64,000 nucleotides of DNA from Lucifuga dentata (lineage: Eukaryota > Chordata > Actinopteri > Ophidiiformes > Bythitidae): the NCBI GenBank assembly GCA_014773175.1, contig VXCM01000997.1:124001-188000 (forward strand), read 5' to 3'. A model generated the notes under the pieces. The model did no database searches. It was given only the letters and a program-made list of their open reading frames with translations, and was not told the DNA's origin. Positions 27,761 to 40,885 of this stretch are shown here, piece after piece (within the stretch, counting starts at the first letter, position 1; each line of letters begins with the position of its first letter). Both the position numbers and the translations under genes were made by a program.

Positions 27761-27800
<40 letters not shown>
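27761..27800. repeat. (GT)n microsatellite
   Basis: Exactly 20 GT/TG units, followed by imperfect TGTC repeats. Confidence 0.95.
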
Positions 27801-27801
<1 letters not shown>

Positions 27802-28959
27802 ATGTCTGTCTGTGTGATGGAAAATTTGAGTCCTGGTCTTAAAAAAAGTATCACATCAATCATAACAAGACAAAAACAAATCGTGGTAATAATCCGGCAT
27901 CCAATTGTGGCATGTGTAGACTGTTTGTTTTGTCTTACCGTGCACATTTTCACACAAAATTCTGCATTAACAGAAACAGAAAGTCAAAGAGTTGTTCACA
28001 TGGATTTTAAATAGAGAAAGAAGAGGATTAGCTGCCAGTGCAAAAATGAATGTTAGCCAAATATGGAGGTGGTTCCCTTCTGTAGTCTCAGAGATGCTTG
28101 GGCCAAAAGTGGTATCAGGTTGCACAACTGACCTCACAAACCCTTTGATATTCAAGAAAAAAGCTAGCACATGGCTGCACAGCTGTGGAACTTTCTGCTT
28201 CCCTCTCCCACCACAGGAAAGGAAACCTCTGAGGTAACTGACTGGAATAACTTAGCATTTCTCTGTTTCTTGTACATGGTCAGCTTACCAAACATCAAGA
28301 TCAAATGGATCATGTATTTTCCTGGATTTGACTTTTGTTGATATTCTTGACCAAGATCAAAGTTCAGGATGGTTCTTAATCTGAGTATGAACAAAATGAT
28401 GGAAAAGGGAAAAAAAATGACATTTCAATTGGCAGAGAGACTATAACAGTTGCTACTTAAAACTGTAAATAAAATCTAATATTTCTGTTATTTTTAACAG
28501 TGAAATACCACGGTACAAAATTAATATTTACTCAAACATTTACTGGACTGTTTGAGATTTGACCTTTGATCACAACAACAACTCTCTAGAGCCCATCTAT
28601 GGTCAGGAAGGGTGCCGGGTGGGGAATCCCTGTGAGCGAGCCAGCAGTATGAAATATCAAAGCTGCTACCTCTGAGCCAAGCCCAGCAGTGGAAACTCCA
28701 TGACATCAGGGCCAGGCAGGGCATCTGTTCACATCCCAGATCACTTAAGGATGGAGACTCTAACCTGTGTAATGTTCATGTGAATATTAGCAACAACTCC
28801 ATACCCACTGCCCCCCCCCCNCTGCCCCCCCCCCGTGGACTCTGGGCTAATTGTAAATTGATGCCACCCAGATCAGTGGTAATTAAATGTCAACAAAAAA
28901 GTGCCATGGTGGAAATGCATTTTGCACGCACATGCAAAATGTGCATGGAAGTGAACATT

Positions 28960-29180
28960 TAGTGCCTGGTTATGTTTTCACCGCGTCTGTCGGTCGGTTG
29001 GTTGGTTGGTTGGTTGTTGACAGGATTACTAAAAAGTTATAAACCAATTTTGACAGAACCTGGGGAAAGGGTGGGGGCACAGCGCAGGAAAGAACCCCTT
29101 GAATTCTGGTGCCAATCTGGATTCCATGGGCAGATCCAGATTTTTTTTTTTTTTTTTTNTTTTTTTTTTTTTTTTTTAAA
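28960..29180 (+). repeat. Degenerate interspersed repeat (family B) ending in poly-T with N
   Basis: Shares 'tatgttttca', 'aggaaagaaccc', 'ttgaattctggtgccaatc' and 'ggcagatccaga' with 12810-13255 in the same orientation. It has a short (TTGG)n expansion at 28995-29016 and a T run at 29141-29177 containing N at 29159, where text is probably missing or collapsed. Confidence 0.55.
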
Positions 29181-29389
29181 TTTCTTAAAATTGTGAGAAA
29201 GGGAGTTCAGCTTTTGCAGAGTTATGTGTCCGAATGAGTGCCGTTCTAAAGGCCACGATATGCTTCCTCTGACATGCTGTGGAAGTCAGAAGGTGGACTG
29301 AAACCCCCTTTCCACTGATCATTTTGGGGAGTTTGCATCTGACAAAATTTGCAATTTCCAACTACACTCAGCTCATCTGCTTCAGCAGC

Positions 29390-29590
29390 TGGTAAGTTGT
29401 GAAAGTTGGGAGGGTTTTAATTTCACTCTCGAGCCCTCCTTTTTCTTTCAGTCACTGTGTCCGCGCTATGCCAAGAGAACTGAAAGTTATTGAAAGTTGT
29501 TATACCGCTTGTATCCCCGTTTAGAAGCAAGTGGAAATCAGAAGATAGTATTCCTGTAAATAAGAGGAGGGATCCTGCAAAGTATGTCTC
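29390..29590 (+). repeat. Unclassified interspersed repeat (family C), copy 1
   Basis: Contains 'ggttttaatttcactctcg', 'ccctcctttttctttca', 'gaactgaaagttattg', 'tatccccgtttagaagcaag' and 'attcctgtaaataagagg'. The same sequence of words, diverged, is at 34370-34550. I do not recognise the family. Confidence 0.45.
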
Positions 29591-31183
29591 CCATATTTAT
29601 ATGGTCAGTATTGAGGAATGTGGAGGTGAGTGGTTTTGTCAGATCAGAAAACGTATGCATGCATGTGCGTGCGTGCGTGTTCAATGATAATTTTTTATAT
29701 AGGTAGACTGGTAGACTGTCACACTGGGCCTTGTTACATCCAATCTGGAATAATTCCAAGAAAATATTAGTCAAGGTGAAGGAAATTATGTAGGAATTTA
29801 ATTTTCCAATGGGGGAAATTCAAAACAAAACAAAAACTAGGGCTGCACTAGAGTTAGAACAGAGCTAGAATAACACAGGTAATGGTGATGATTTAGAATC
29901 TGCCCAAGGTAAAAAAAAAAAAAAAANAAAAAAAAAAAAAAAAGAAGATATATATATTTAAGTTTTTTTTTTATCTGTCTTAAAACTTTCAGCTCTGACA
30001 GTGATGAAGATATGGTTTCACTAAAATAGCCTCAAAACTCACAGTGAGGCAGAGGAGTGAGAGAGTGTCTAAGACGAAGAAGGGTAAATAGCAGAAAGAA
30101 TGGAGGGAGATTTTTTTTTTAAATGGTGCAATAGTGGGGATGAAAGAGTAGCCAGGGAAGGGGAGAAGAAAAGAAGCAAATGAAGAGAAAATAGAGCAAA
30201 GAGAGAATGCAACAGCAAATATGGATAAAAAGAAATGAGAAAAATGAATTGAGAGTTGCCCAGCCAGCAAAGCAAGAAAGGGAGGAGAAAGCAGGAGATC
30301 ACAGAACAAAGCAGAGAGAGGATGAGCCAGAGAGAGAACGTGCTGAGCTCATTAACGACTGACTGAAGTACCCAGCCTCGTCTCCATGGAGCTGAAATCA
30401 TTTTGTTTGCACTGAAATCATTTCTGTGTCTTGTGTATCTATATGACATTTTGTACTTCGACATCAACAATCAGGCAGTAATACCTAAATGCACAACACT
30501 CTGCGTGTTTGCTATGCACAAGCAGCTGTACACACAGTCTTTCTGACACTATCTTTGCACCTCCACCAGGTTCTTCTAGTATTTTGATGTTTTTCAAGCA
30601 GTTTCAGATGCTCTGGCAAAATTACATCAGCAGCTAAGCCAGATGAAATTCTCTGAGAAGCTCAGCTTTGGCAAGTTCTCCTCACAAGCCTTTTTTCTCC
30701 CTCCACTTACCGAGAAACCTCTGTTACGTAATCGAGTACAAGAGATAATTAGTGGTTGAATAATTAAGCATGAGCCTGTGACAGTGTGGCTGTTTGATGG
30801 AGCGTTTGCCTGTGTGTGCGTGTGCATATGTGTGTGTGTGTGTGTGTGTGTGTACGGATGATGGAGGACTTTTGAAAGGACTATGAATCTGTTCTGGCCT
30901 CATGCCTAAAGCTTCTCTATGATCCAAGACACATACAGTGGGTTTCATTTAACAGCAAGACATGTTTTTTCTATATATTTGGCAAGAACTAACAGGTACT
31001 GCAAGCCACCCACTACCCACTTAATGTTACGTTTTATACCTTGTTACATTGCCTGCCAAAATTTAAACAATGCCTTAATTCAGGCAACTGCTGTACATCA
31101 AAAATTAGAAGTCTGACTGGCACTTAATCCTCTGCTCGAAAAAACATACTGTACTGCAGAATGTACTGCACTACTGAAGAGGC

Positions 31184-31186
<3 letters not shown>

Positions 31187-31223
<37 letters not shown>
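31187..31223. repeat. (GA)n microsatellite
   Basis: About 18 GA units. Confidence 0.95.
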
Positions 31224-31225
<2 letters not shown>

Positions 31226-31924
31226 CTTTCACACATGCACTCTAGTCAGGAAAAGTTCCAGCTATTGTCTGGGACATTGGTATATAGAACCTGCACTTGA
31301 ATTTGAATGCAGGACAAGTTGTTGTGGCAATTGTCCTCCTCAGAGCCTAGTAACTCTTCATGAGAATGGGGGACTGGGACATTTCAGGACGAGCGAGTGA
31401 GCGTGTCGGTGCTGTATTTCGTTAGCATTCGCTCATGTCAATATCTTTAGCAAGCAACAAGCGAGACTTCCAGAGAGAAAACTACATGTCATTCGAAAAA
31501 AGTAACTGGAAATTGGACTGATTCCACAACATACTTTTGTAACACTATATTTGTGCAATTAAAATACTTTTGTCTTGCCTTATTCTTCATTGGCAAGACA
31601 AAAGCATTGGAAATAACAGCTTTCGGTGCCTTGCCTTCACCTGCTGGTTTGGAGAAAGGCCTGACCAGGAATTTCAGGTGTAAGTGAGAACACAGTTATT
31701 GCAACTACTGTCCTGCCTTGGCTGCAAGTGTGAAAGGGGTACTCAAGGTATTACCATGCCAGGTAGTCCTACTTTGTTCTGTATACATGTGTGGAAGGGG
31801 CTTAATATAACAACACAAATATTGTTACAATCACAAAATTTAATTGCTTAGTATGATGATGATTAGCCATATACAGAGTATCTGGAGCTATTATTTCCAT
31901 CTTTTTCTCTCGTTGTTTCCATCC

Positions 31925-32095
31925 CGCTGAAGTACTCTGTTGGGTGTGATCAAGAGTTGGTGTCTTCAAGTTGTACCTATTGATTTGCTAAACACACCTG
32001 ATTTAGCTCATCAGGTGTGGATAAAGCAGGTATAGATGGAAAACATGCAGTTTTGTGGGTCATGAGAACTAGTATTGAGAAACTAGGACCTAGAT
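31925..32095 (+). repeat. Interspersed repeat (family D), copy 1
   Basis: The text 'tcaggtgtggataaagcagg', 'agatggaaaacatgcagtt' and 'gtattgagaa' matches 58405-58540 in the same orientation ('tcaggtgtgggtaaagcagg', 'gatggaaaaaatgcagtt', 'ggattggga'). It contains the small palindrome 'cacacctga...tcaggtgtg'. Confidence 0.55.
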
Positions 32096-33696
32096 GAGTT
32101 CTAGTAGACTGTAAAAACTAAAACTGTGTCAATGTGTCTATGAAGAATTTCCTCCTTCACTCTCCTTGTACTTCATTATAGACATGCTGGGTCAGATGCA
32201 GAGGTTATTTATCAGTACTGTAGCTAGAAACTGTGTGTGTGAATATGTGTCTGCAACCAAATCCTGTACTATTTGTTCTCTTTGACTTGCGGTGTTTTAA
32301 TCTGTCAATCAGTCAGCGGTGTACCAGAGAGGCAGATCATGATTCAGCAAGAAACCTGGCATGTGTGTGCGTGTGGATGTGTGTGCCACAGGAATCCTTT
32401 CACTTCCATCTTCTGCCTAATCTATGCTCTCATCTATCTGCCTCACCTGTTCTATGACCAAACCAAAGGCATAAACACACACATATAGCAAACAGAGAGG
32501 CACAACAGACAGACTTACAGACATAAAAGTCAGTCCCCAAACAGCAACAGTTCACATATGAAACCACAAGATGCAACACCGACAGGGACATCAGTATCAA
32601 TGTCAGGTATTTCCTTGTAAATGCATGTGATGTGTATTCGATGCAGAATGCCTCAGCAGGAAAGCATGGCACCATAATAGTGAACATTACCCATATCATA
32701 GAGTCTGACGTAATAAAGTAACAGTACAAATGTTCTGTGTAATGTAACAAGTTCATCATTTTTACTGCAACATTTATGTAAGATAGGATTTAATCGAGGG
32801 CACAACTCAGAATGCCAGTGAGTGTAATTTAGGTGGGATAAACTGACACAAAATGGGGACAGGAACACAAATAGTCACACAGACATATACACACACTATT
32901 GTGTAGAAGGAAAAGCAGCAGTGTAGACATTTTCAATTAGCCACCTACCAAGACCACGTCTGCGAGAAAAAGAAATGGCAGAGACAACACAGATATTCGG
33001 AACACACACACACACATACACACAGTGGCTCAAACTTGAATGATTAATTTTCTGCCTGACTGGAAACTGAGTTTGTAGGTGAAGGTGCCTGTATCTATAT
33101 GCAAATGCTTTGTTGTCTGACCTTGGTATCATTATTAAGTGTGGATCAGGTTTTACAGCGGAGGGCCAGTCCACTGGGGGAGCTGTATGGCTGGAAGCCT
33201 AATGATCCCTGCAGGAAGAAACAGAATACCTGTCTGTATGTCTCTTTGCAGTATCATGATGGTGTCACAGTCTGAATAGTGACTGCTATGTGGATAAATT
33301 CATAGTGGTAGGCTTTGTTAGAGCACTAACGGACAATATTTAGCTAGTTCAGGTGCAGCGTCAGGGTGCTGAAGGGTCATTGTGGAATCTTGTTGCCATC
33401 CTGCTATAAGAGAGTTGGTTTCTATCTGCTTTCACAAACTCATAACTTGCATGACAGGAACCGGCTGCAGTCAGCTACACGTTCTCAGCCCTCAAATGTG
33501 CTCAAATTCAGATTTACTGGCTCCAGTAATTGCCAAGAATACTGTAAGCTGTAAACTCAAACCTGAACGTCAAAACATCCATTTTCAAACATATCAGTAT
33601 CATTACATCCATGCATTTCCATAGTTTATGGTTGGGCTAAATTGTAGTCTGGATGGTGCTCTTGGATATCCTTTGATATCATTCCATGAAAAACAA

Positions 33697-33727
<31 letters not shown>

Positions 33728-34369
33728 CTCTAGGGAAGCATGCTGTGTTATAATTTAAACTGCCAACTCTATCAAACACCACCTTTTCATTTATATAGTG
33801 AGGCAGTCATTAAATGACATTCATTGATGGCCCATTAACATATGTGCCAGCCTGCTGAATGGCTCTGCTGTCTGCCTCAGTATTAAAACTGTGCAGATGT
33901 TGAGAATTTATGACACAAATAAAACACAAATGTCAATAGACACCAGCTTGCTACAAATTAACAATGCAGATATGTTTCTTCGTGCAGACTCAGGTCACCA
34001 GAAGTGAGTCAGCCTCTCAGTCTGCTGTGGACTGCTGCATGCAATATGCTCATGTTTTATCACTACTCTATCTCTCTGTCACAGAACACACACTTTCATT
34101 AATGCATTTTTCCAGCTGCTGGTCTGATATTTAATTAGACAAGTGTTCCTTATCATTTAACATTCAGTTTTGTCTTCATTTCTTTTAGTAATCTGCATAC
34201 CTTGACTCACACATATAAGGCTGCCTCCTCCAAAATGCCTGTCAGAGACTCACAAGGTGGAGGAAAGCCCGTGGGGAGGCAGGGGGCAACATCTGCCAAA
34301 ATCTGTAACTTTCTGACTCCTGACACCAGGCATGCCCACTTCATGCAGTGGTTGGCCAGGTGTGGGGAG

Positions 34370-34550
34370 ACATGAAAGTAGGTAGGGTTTAATTTCTCTC
34401 TCTAACTCTCCTTTTTGTTTCCACTCCACGGACAGAATTGAAAGTGAAACTGTGCCCTGTTATCCCCATTCATAATCAAGAAGAGATTATAAAAATACAC
34501 AGAAGACAGAATTCTTGTTAATAACCTCACCCCTCTCCTAAAGTGAGACT
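34370..34550 (+). repeat. Unclassified interspersed repeat (family C), copy 2
   Basis: Diverged counterpart of 29390-29590: 'gggtttaatttctctctc', 'ctctcctttttgtttcca', 'gaattgaaagtgaaac', 'ttatccccattcataatcaa' and 'aattcttgttaataacctc'. A fragment sharing 'gtttaactctccttttcttt' is near 35565-35590. Confidence 0.45.
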
Positions 34551-34986
34551 GTTGTAATCCTATTTACTTTATTAATCACATTGCAATTACAACGACAAAA
34601 ACATGCACACACAAACACACACACACACATCTCCTTTTCCCTCTCTATGACAGCCCCACCTGCCAGCGAGGGCATTCTGAAAGGTATAAACACGGTTCTT
34701 TCCTGACGTCTCTGAACACGTCAAACTGGCCAGGTCAAAGCATACTGCGGGCTTTAAGATGAAGGAGAGGACAGAGAAAGGAAGGTCATCCTGCAAACGT
34801 CTCCTGCCCTAATGGATGAGAACTAGACTGAACATCACAGCATGAGGTACACAAACTGAGACACACACACACTGCAGTCTGAATTATGGCCACTTCCTGC
34901 TGGCAGGAGCCGAGTGTTCTTTGACCATAAGAAAAGCAATAAAGAATAAATGAAGGAGGTGAGATGAAGGACACAAGAAGATGTAA

Positions 34987-34989
<3 letters not shown>

Positions 34990-35029
<40 letters not shown>
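34990..35029. repeat. (GT)n microsatellite
   Basis: About 20 GT units. Confidence 0.95.
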
Positions 35030-35031
<2 letters not shown>

Positions 35032-35264
35032 ACACAGAGCTCATGTCTTTGGTATCTCCCAGTGGACTCCCTCTCAGCACCACCTAATTTCCACTTTTAG
35101 AAAAATGTGAAAAAATGCGTGACCTTTCACTTGCGCTTCCTGAATCTGTTCAGAGCAGACCAACTCTGAGTTGTCGCTCACAGCACACAGGAAGTCCTTA
35201 TATGGTCGTGTGAACAGGAACTGCAAGAGGAGCTGTGAATTTTATTCCAGTAATGCCTATGATC

Positions 35265-35293
35265 CACTATATTCACCTGCAGTGAATATAGTG
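35265..35293. other. Perfect 12-bp hairpin with 5-nt loop
   Basis: Arms cactatattcac (35265-35276) and gtgaatatagtg (35282-35293) flank the loop ctgca. Confidence 0.7.
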
Positions 35294-35424
35294 CTGCTGC
35301 AACCCTGAACATATTGCTCTCAGTGTGTTCCAGGCTGCAAGGGATTGAAAGAGGTGTGAATGACATTCAATTTAGTGAAAATGAGAGAGTGAGGGATGTG
35401 AATGGCTGGAACTCTGAATAGCAG

Positions 35425-35458
35425 CCATACCCCCACATCTTTAGGATGTGGGGTATGG
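35425..35458. other. 14-bp hairpin with one bulged base
   Basis: The arm ccatacccccacatc pairs with gatgtggggtatgg except for one extra C, with a 5-nt loop. It is only 132 bp right of the hairpin at 35265-35293. Confidence 0.65.
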
Positions 35459-35673
35459 TAAAAAGAAAGAGAGCATGCTCAGATAGAGCGGTGTGAAAAG
35501 GGAGTAATTGCCAAGTGTAACGATAAAGAGGAGAGCTGGAAGTGGGTGGAGGTATGACGTATTCAGAGTTTAACTCTCCTTTTCTTTCTCGCTTTTGCTA
35601 TTAGACATCTCTACTGCAGCACCAACTCCAACTGCATACTTGATGAGAGAGCTAGCTAGAGGTCCCAAGCCTG

Positions 35674-35675
<2 letters not shown>

Positions 35676-35713
<38 letters not shown>
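35676..35713. repeat. (CA)n microsatellite
   Basis: About 19 CA units. Confidence 0.95.
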
Positions 35714-35718
<5 letters not shown>

Positions 35719-36457
35719 GAATCTGACATCAATCCTAAACTTACTGCTAATGCTGGCCCCCACCCCCACGCAAACCACATGTAGTATACATACAAAAACG
35801 TAACTGAGACAGCAAAAGAGTTTCCACTATGCAAAAAAAAGCTTTAAACCAATTAAAGGGCATACCACACACACACAGGAGTACCCAAAACACCTGAATC
35901 ATGTACAGTGTATATGAGAACATATCAATATAAGACATAAAGCCAAACAGTACCAATACAACAATAAATATACAAAGACACACAAAACACAAGTTTAAGC
36001 TACAAAAATTATTTCTTTGTCAACTATTAAATTTATTCATACTTGTATTTCATTGTTCGTCTATTATTGGTCTTATTGTTCTGTTGTTGTACTGAGTGCA
36101 ACACGAAGGCTAACCCTGCAAACACTCATTGAAGCAGGTTTTCTTTTAACACAGAACAGAATGAGCCCATAGATTAAACAGCTTTAAAAATATAATAACC
36201 AGTTCTCTTCTTAAGTGAGTGGAGCAGCCCCTCCCCTCTCATCACCACCTTGCCCTCAATAATCTCTGTTAGACACACACAACATATGTAGATGAGTGTC
36301 AGAGTTGGTGGATGAACAGCTCAGCGGGCTTCAATTTTCTTTCTGCCACTAACAGTCAGTCAGATAGATATGCAAAGTTGCCAGGACTGTCTAGCAGCCT
36401 GTGCTTGTCAGATTCACAGATAAATAGTAAACGCAGCCAGCAAATGTGAATAGGAGG

Positions 36458-36478
36458 TGACGTCATGTTTCTGAGTCA
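36458..36478. promoter_or_regulatory. CRE palindrome next to AP-1 site
   Basis: TGACGTCA at 36458-36465 is the full palindromic CREB/ATF site. TGAGTCA at 36472-36478 is a consensus AP-1 site 6 bp later. Both are within the eef1akmt4 intron. Function is inferred from the pair only. Confidence 0.35.
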
Positions 36479-36550
36479 CTTGCATGACACACCTAGAGTC
36501 CTCTAATGACACTAGACCTCATTTCCTAACCTAGAGGCTGATCTATGACA

Positions 36551-36677
36551 AAGCTCACACCTCGCTAAGGGCTGTCTCAGGTTTAAACTGCTGGGGGGGT
36601 AGAATTACCATGANAAGCTCACACCTCGCTAAGGGCTGTCTCAGGTTTAAACTGCTGGGGGGGTAGAATTACCATGA
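36551..36677. repeat. 63-bp direct repeat around a single N (assembly join)
   Basis: Positions 36551-36613 and 36615-36677 are identical, separated by N at 36614. Confidence 0.9.
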
Positions 36678-39353
36678 CAGGAGGGAACATGTTCCCAAAG
36701 CGAGGTAAAGGAGTGTAAGTTTCTCTTTAATTTAAGTACTAGTACACAAAAAGGTGTGAACATTACAAACTCAACCAATTACAAACACCCACTCGTGCAT
36801 GTAAGTGGGGGTGGACAAAACATTAGACACCTTTCAACATTAACTATGGCCTCAAAAATTACAGTTGAGTTGAATCAACACATCTCTGACATTGTCAACA
36901 AAAACTGAATATTAGAAGCTTTACAAAGGCAGGACTTATTAAAGGGCAAATTATGCCCAGGGAAACTTGGTAAGGCAGCAGTGTTGGGCTGTTGTAGAGA
37001 ATTTGTGATGACATAATTAACAGCTGTGGAAGAATCGTAATGAAATCTTTGGTCATCAGTTGAAAACAGTGGTCTTCTACAGTGTTCTTACAACCAGCCT
37101 GTGACATAATTCTGTGTCAGAAATTTAGGACCAAACTCTCACAATTTGACCACTGCTATATAAGCTGGTGACAAGTTTCTGCCTAAATAGTTTTTTCCTG
37201 CTTATTATAGCACTATGATTTACCAGGCATTCATCTGTCATCGTCATTCTGTGTGTTTTTTCCCCCTGGTGCTTATGTCATTATTTGAGTACTGATCCAA
37301 TTGATTATTTCATTCCCCAACTAACTGGGGGTTATAGTTATTCAATTGAAATTAATTAATTCTCACGTTAAGGTGTTTTTAAAAAACAAAACAAAACAAA
37401 AACAAAGTTGTAAAATTCAGACACCACCATGGAGAATTGTCCCAATATTTGAGAATACTGTATGTCAATTGAGACTGGACCAGATAAAACAAATTTTATG
37501 TTTTTGTATATTGGAGGGCAGTTCCAAGAGATATTGGTTCTCAAAGAAGCTTCTAAGAGCCACCTTCATGCATTTAGTCATCATTTACTCATTAACAAAC
37601 CCAAAACAACATCCAGGTTTCATATAGCTTCTCCATTCTGCATTTCAAGTCCTTACAGTCAAACAACTGGAGTACCAAATTGTCTGGTAACATTCCCAAA
37701 TTCGTTGCAATCTCATTCACCCCACCTCATGGCCACATTGAAAAAAAAAAAAAANAAAAAAAAAAAAAAGAAGAAGAAGCATTAACAACATGATTAAGAT
37801 ACCTGCCTCTCAAATACCTGCAAAAAGCTGCAGTGGGAGGTACTGACCAAGAGGGGGCGTTTCTTAGAAAGATTGGACAGTATAATATTTGGCAATGGCT
37901 GCCAAAAAGTAGTTACATCATTGCAGGTCAATGAGGGAAAGTGTAATCACGACAGATGAGATGATGAAGGGATGAGACAGGGAGGAGGAAATGGGGAGGA
38001 GAGGAGGAGGAGCAGACCAGATGTTCAACTCCTGAAGATGAAATGAGTGAGACTGGCAGAAAGACGGCACACACATACACACACATATCCCTTATCAGAA
38101 ACAAAGAGCATGCACAACTGGACAAACCTAAGATGCAATGAACTAAACCTATAGAATGCACAAATCTCAAATACATAAACAACAGCAGAATATAGATCTG
38201 CTAAAAATTTTGCCAATAAATGAAAAACCCGATTGTCTTGTCAAACACCAACAGCTCAGATGGATGAAAACATTAGATGCAGCTGTACCTCCTCATCCCC
38301 TCTCTTTCCACCTCTCTCTCCTGAATATTATGTAACCTGAGTCTCACACAAGTGCCAAAGGTAGAGCCAGAAAGAGTTACAGTATAGTGTACATGTAGAC
38401 AGGCACAGAAACAGACCAGAACGCAGAGCATGCACAAGAGAAAGAAAGCGAAAGAGACAGCAATGTGAGACGTGATAGCAGTTGTCACGAGTCATGAGGA
38501 GTCTTTTAGAGGAAAAAATATCTAAAAGAAGGCAGAAGAAGGAGAAAGAGCTAGGTGTAAGCTAGGTGTAAGAGTCAAAAAGCTGCTTAAAGAAAAGAAC
38601 TGGAATCAGAGTTGCAAGACTGCAGATTATCAGTTTAGAAGATGAATGAAAATGTAAAAAAGAGAGAATTGGAGGAATGGATGTGTGGAGTTCAGTGCAT
38701 ATAAAAACAACTCTCTCCATCAAATAGTGATGAAACTAGCAGTCATCATCTTGCATGTAGCTTGGTAAGAAACACTATGCGACAGGAACTACGTTTATCA
38801 TTCAAGCATTATGCACAGCAGCCAAATGGGATTTAGGCTGTTTAAACTAAGAGTATGTCTTGTTTCAGGGGCCTTGGAAACACCGTCAACTGGGACAGAT
38901 ATGGACATGTAGTGGTGGCATGTGTCATAACAGAACATTCTCAGTGAGTCTGCGTTTGTTTGTGATCGGATGGGTGACAGTTTGAGTATGTGTATTTTGT
39001 GTATGTGTGTGTATGTTAGATTTAATCTGAGGAGAAAAAGGCTCTTGAATGACTCCCAACAGAGATTTGTGCAAATCTGGCTGTAGCTCAACTCCTCTCT
39101 TTTCAGCATCCTTTCCTCCCTTCTGCCTTCCTTCCTGTTTTCATCTTTTTCCTGCTCTTCCTCCCCATTTCAGTTCCTTATCACTGACCTGTTAACAGGC
39201 AAAGTGAACGCTAATATGTAATGTATTAAATTATATTGTTGGCCCTTCCAATCATTATGCTTACACACAGAAACAAGAATGCCACCTTTGTATTGCAGCC
39301 CAATACAAAATGCATAACAATGTGTTTAAAATAAATATTGTCTTGGGAAATGG

Positions 39354-39367
39354 GTTGTCATGGCAAC
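39354..39367. promoter_or_regulatory. RFX-type X-box
   Basis: GTTGTCATGGCAAC has two inverted half-sites around AT and is close to a perfect X-box. It is intronic to eef1akmt4. Confidence 0.45.
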
Positions 39368-39779
39368 AGGGAGAGGAACTAACTCTCACTGGTGGTTTGG
39401 ATTTGTCTCTTGCTACTTTTAGCAAGACTTTAACACAATACTGTATGTTTGTCTTCATAAAGTGTGTGTTATTAAACACAAAAAAGGTCTCAAATGTCAG
39501 AAGGGTCTCAATTTTGTGTCTGCCAGTGTGTGTGTGTGTGTGTGTTGGGGATGGCAGAGGGCATGCAAGGCCTTGGCGCTCAGGTTAAATGAACAGGGCA
39601 TTACAAGCAATGGCACACCATCTGCTCTTTGATTCCCGGTACATTCAAATATGGGTCATCATGCACATGCACATGCACACGCACGCACGCATGCACGCAC
39701 GCACACACACACACGTATTGAGATATGCATCACAAGATACAGTAGCATCTCAGACACGTTTATGATCTAATGGTGTTCA

Positions 39780-40103
39780 TTAATCCAATCACCACTGGAC
39801 AAGATAATTCTCCAGCGAAATGTGAGACTCGTGATGCCAAAATGCACAACCCCACTTTATGGAATTGTGAACTCTTTTTTTTACTTCAGTACAGTAAACG
39901 TGTTCTTTGCTCTTGCACTATTGCACTATTTTCTATCTGCTCTTTGTCTTGTTGCCGCACTTCTTGTCTATGTGCACTATTTTAAATGTAGCACCAGGAG
40001 GTCATGGAGAAACAGCATTTCATCCCGACTGTGTACTTGTATATGGATGATTTGACAATAAAGCCTCTAATTCTGACTCAAAATAAAGATCTCTCTCTCT
40101 CTC

Positions 40104-40140
<37 letters not shown>
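39780..40140 (+). repeat. LINE-like 3' tail followed by (TCTG)n microsatellite
   Basis: From about 39890 the text runs 'cttgcactattgcactattt', 'gcaccaggaggtcatggaga', 'cagcatttcatcccgactgt', 'gatttgacaataaagcctct', the layout of 3' ends of L2/CR1-type LINEs in fish. A CT run and about ten TCTG units follow at 40090-40140, as microsatellite tails often do. No reverse transcriptase remains. Confidence 0.5.
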
Positions 40141-40496
40141 GTGTTGACCCAAAACTCCTGCCAGTTAACTATTCAACAGTAAACAGATATTCAGTGAGGG
40201 TCATTGAAGCAGTGATGTGTTGAATTTCTTCCACTCACTACTTTTTGCAGTCAAAACTTTAGTGGGATCATAGCAAATCAGGGACTCACGTAATACAAGG
40301 GACATGACCCCTTTCATAACTATGTTTCACACTAACATATTGTCCATTCCTTCTTCTTGCTCCAACTTTTTTAAAAATCCTGTTGTTTGTCTCTCTCATA
40401 TATCTAATTATCACATGAAAATATAAATAAATAGTAGATGAAAAGTGTTTGGGCTCCTTAATTGTCACTTATCTTACTTTTACTGAAGCGTCATTG

Positions 40497-40885
40497 AACA
40501 AGACAGTTTACATGCACATTAGCACTTTCTAATAAATCATTTTTCTGAACATCATGTAAACACTATAATCTGATTGAAATCGGCATAAATCAAAGTTGGT
40601 ATACTCCAAGTAACAGGACTAGATTATGCACTTTTAAGTACTGTTCTCAAGCATGCATACACTCCATCATTTTGCAATCATTGTAGTCATTCTGTTCATG
40701 CATTTCCTCACCTGCTGTACCTCCTCTTTTAAGCCAATTAAGCAACATGTTGTGTACATTCAGCAAACAAGAAATTCTATTAATTACATGCATGAATATG
40801 GCTTACTGTGCATTTTTGCCTTTATCACAATACAAATAAAAATCAGATCACAGTGTGTGTGTGCGTGTGTGGAAACGTGCTGACT
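40497..40885. repeat. Non-autonomous DNA transposon relic (family A), longest copy
   Basis: The left end 'cagtttacatgcacattagc' and right end 'gaaacgtgctgactgaa' form degenerate inverted termini. The interior matches 24340-24625. A GTGTGTGTG tract near 40855 interrupts the right end. Confidence 0.55.

Noticed and set aside
27250..27800. CRISPR-like regular repeats
   Set aside because: These are plain GT microsatellites without spacers, in a vertebrate genome.
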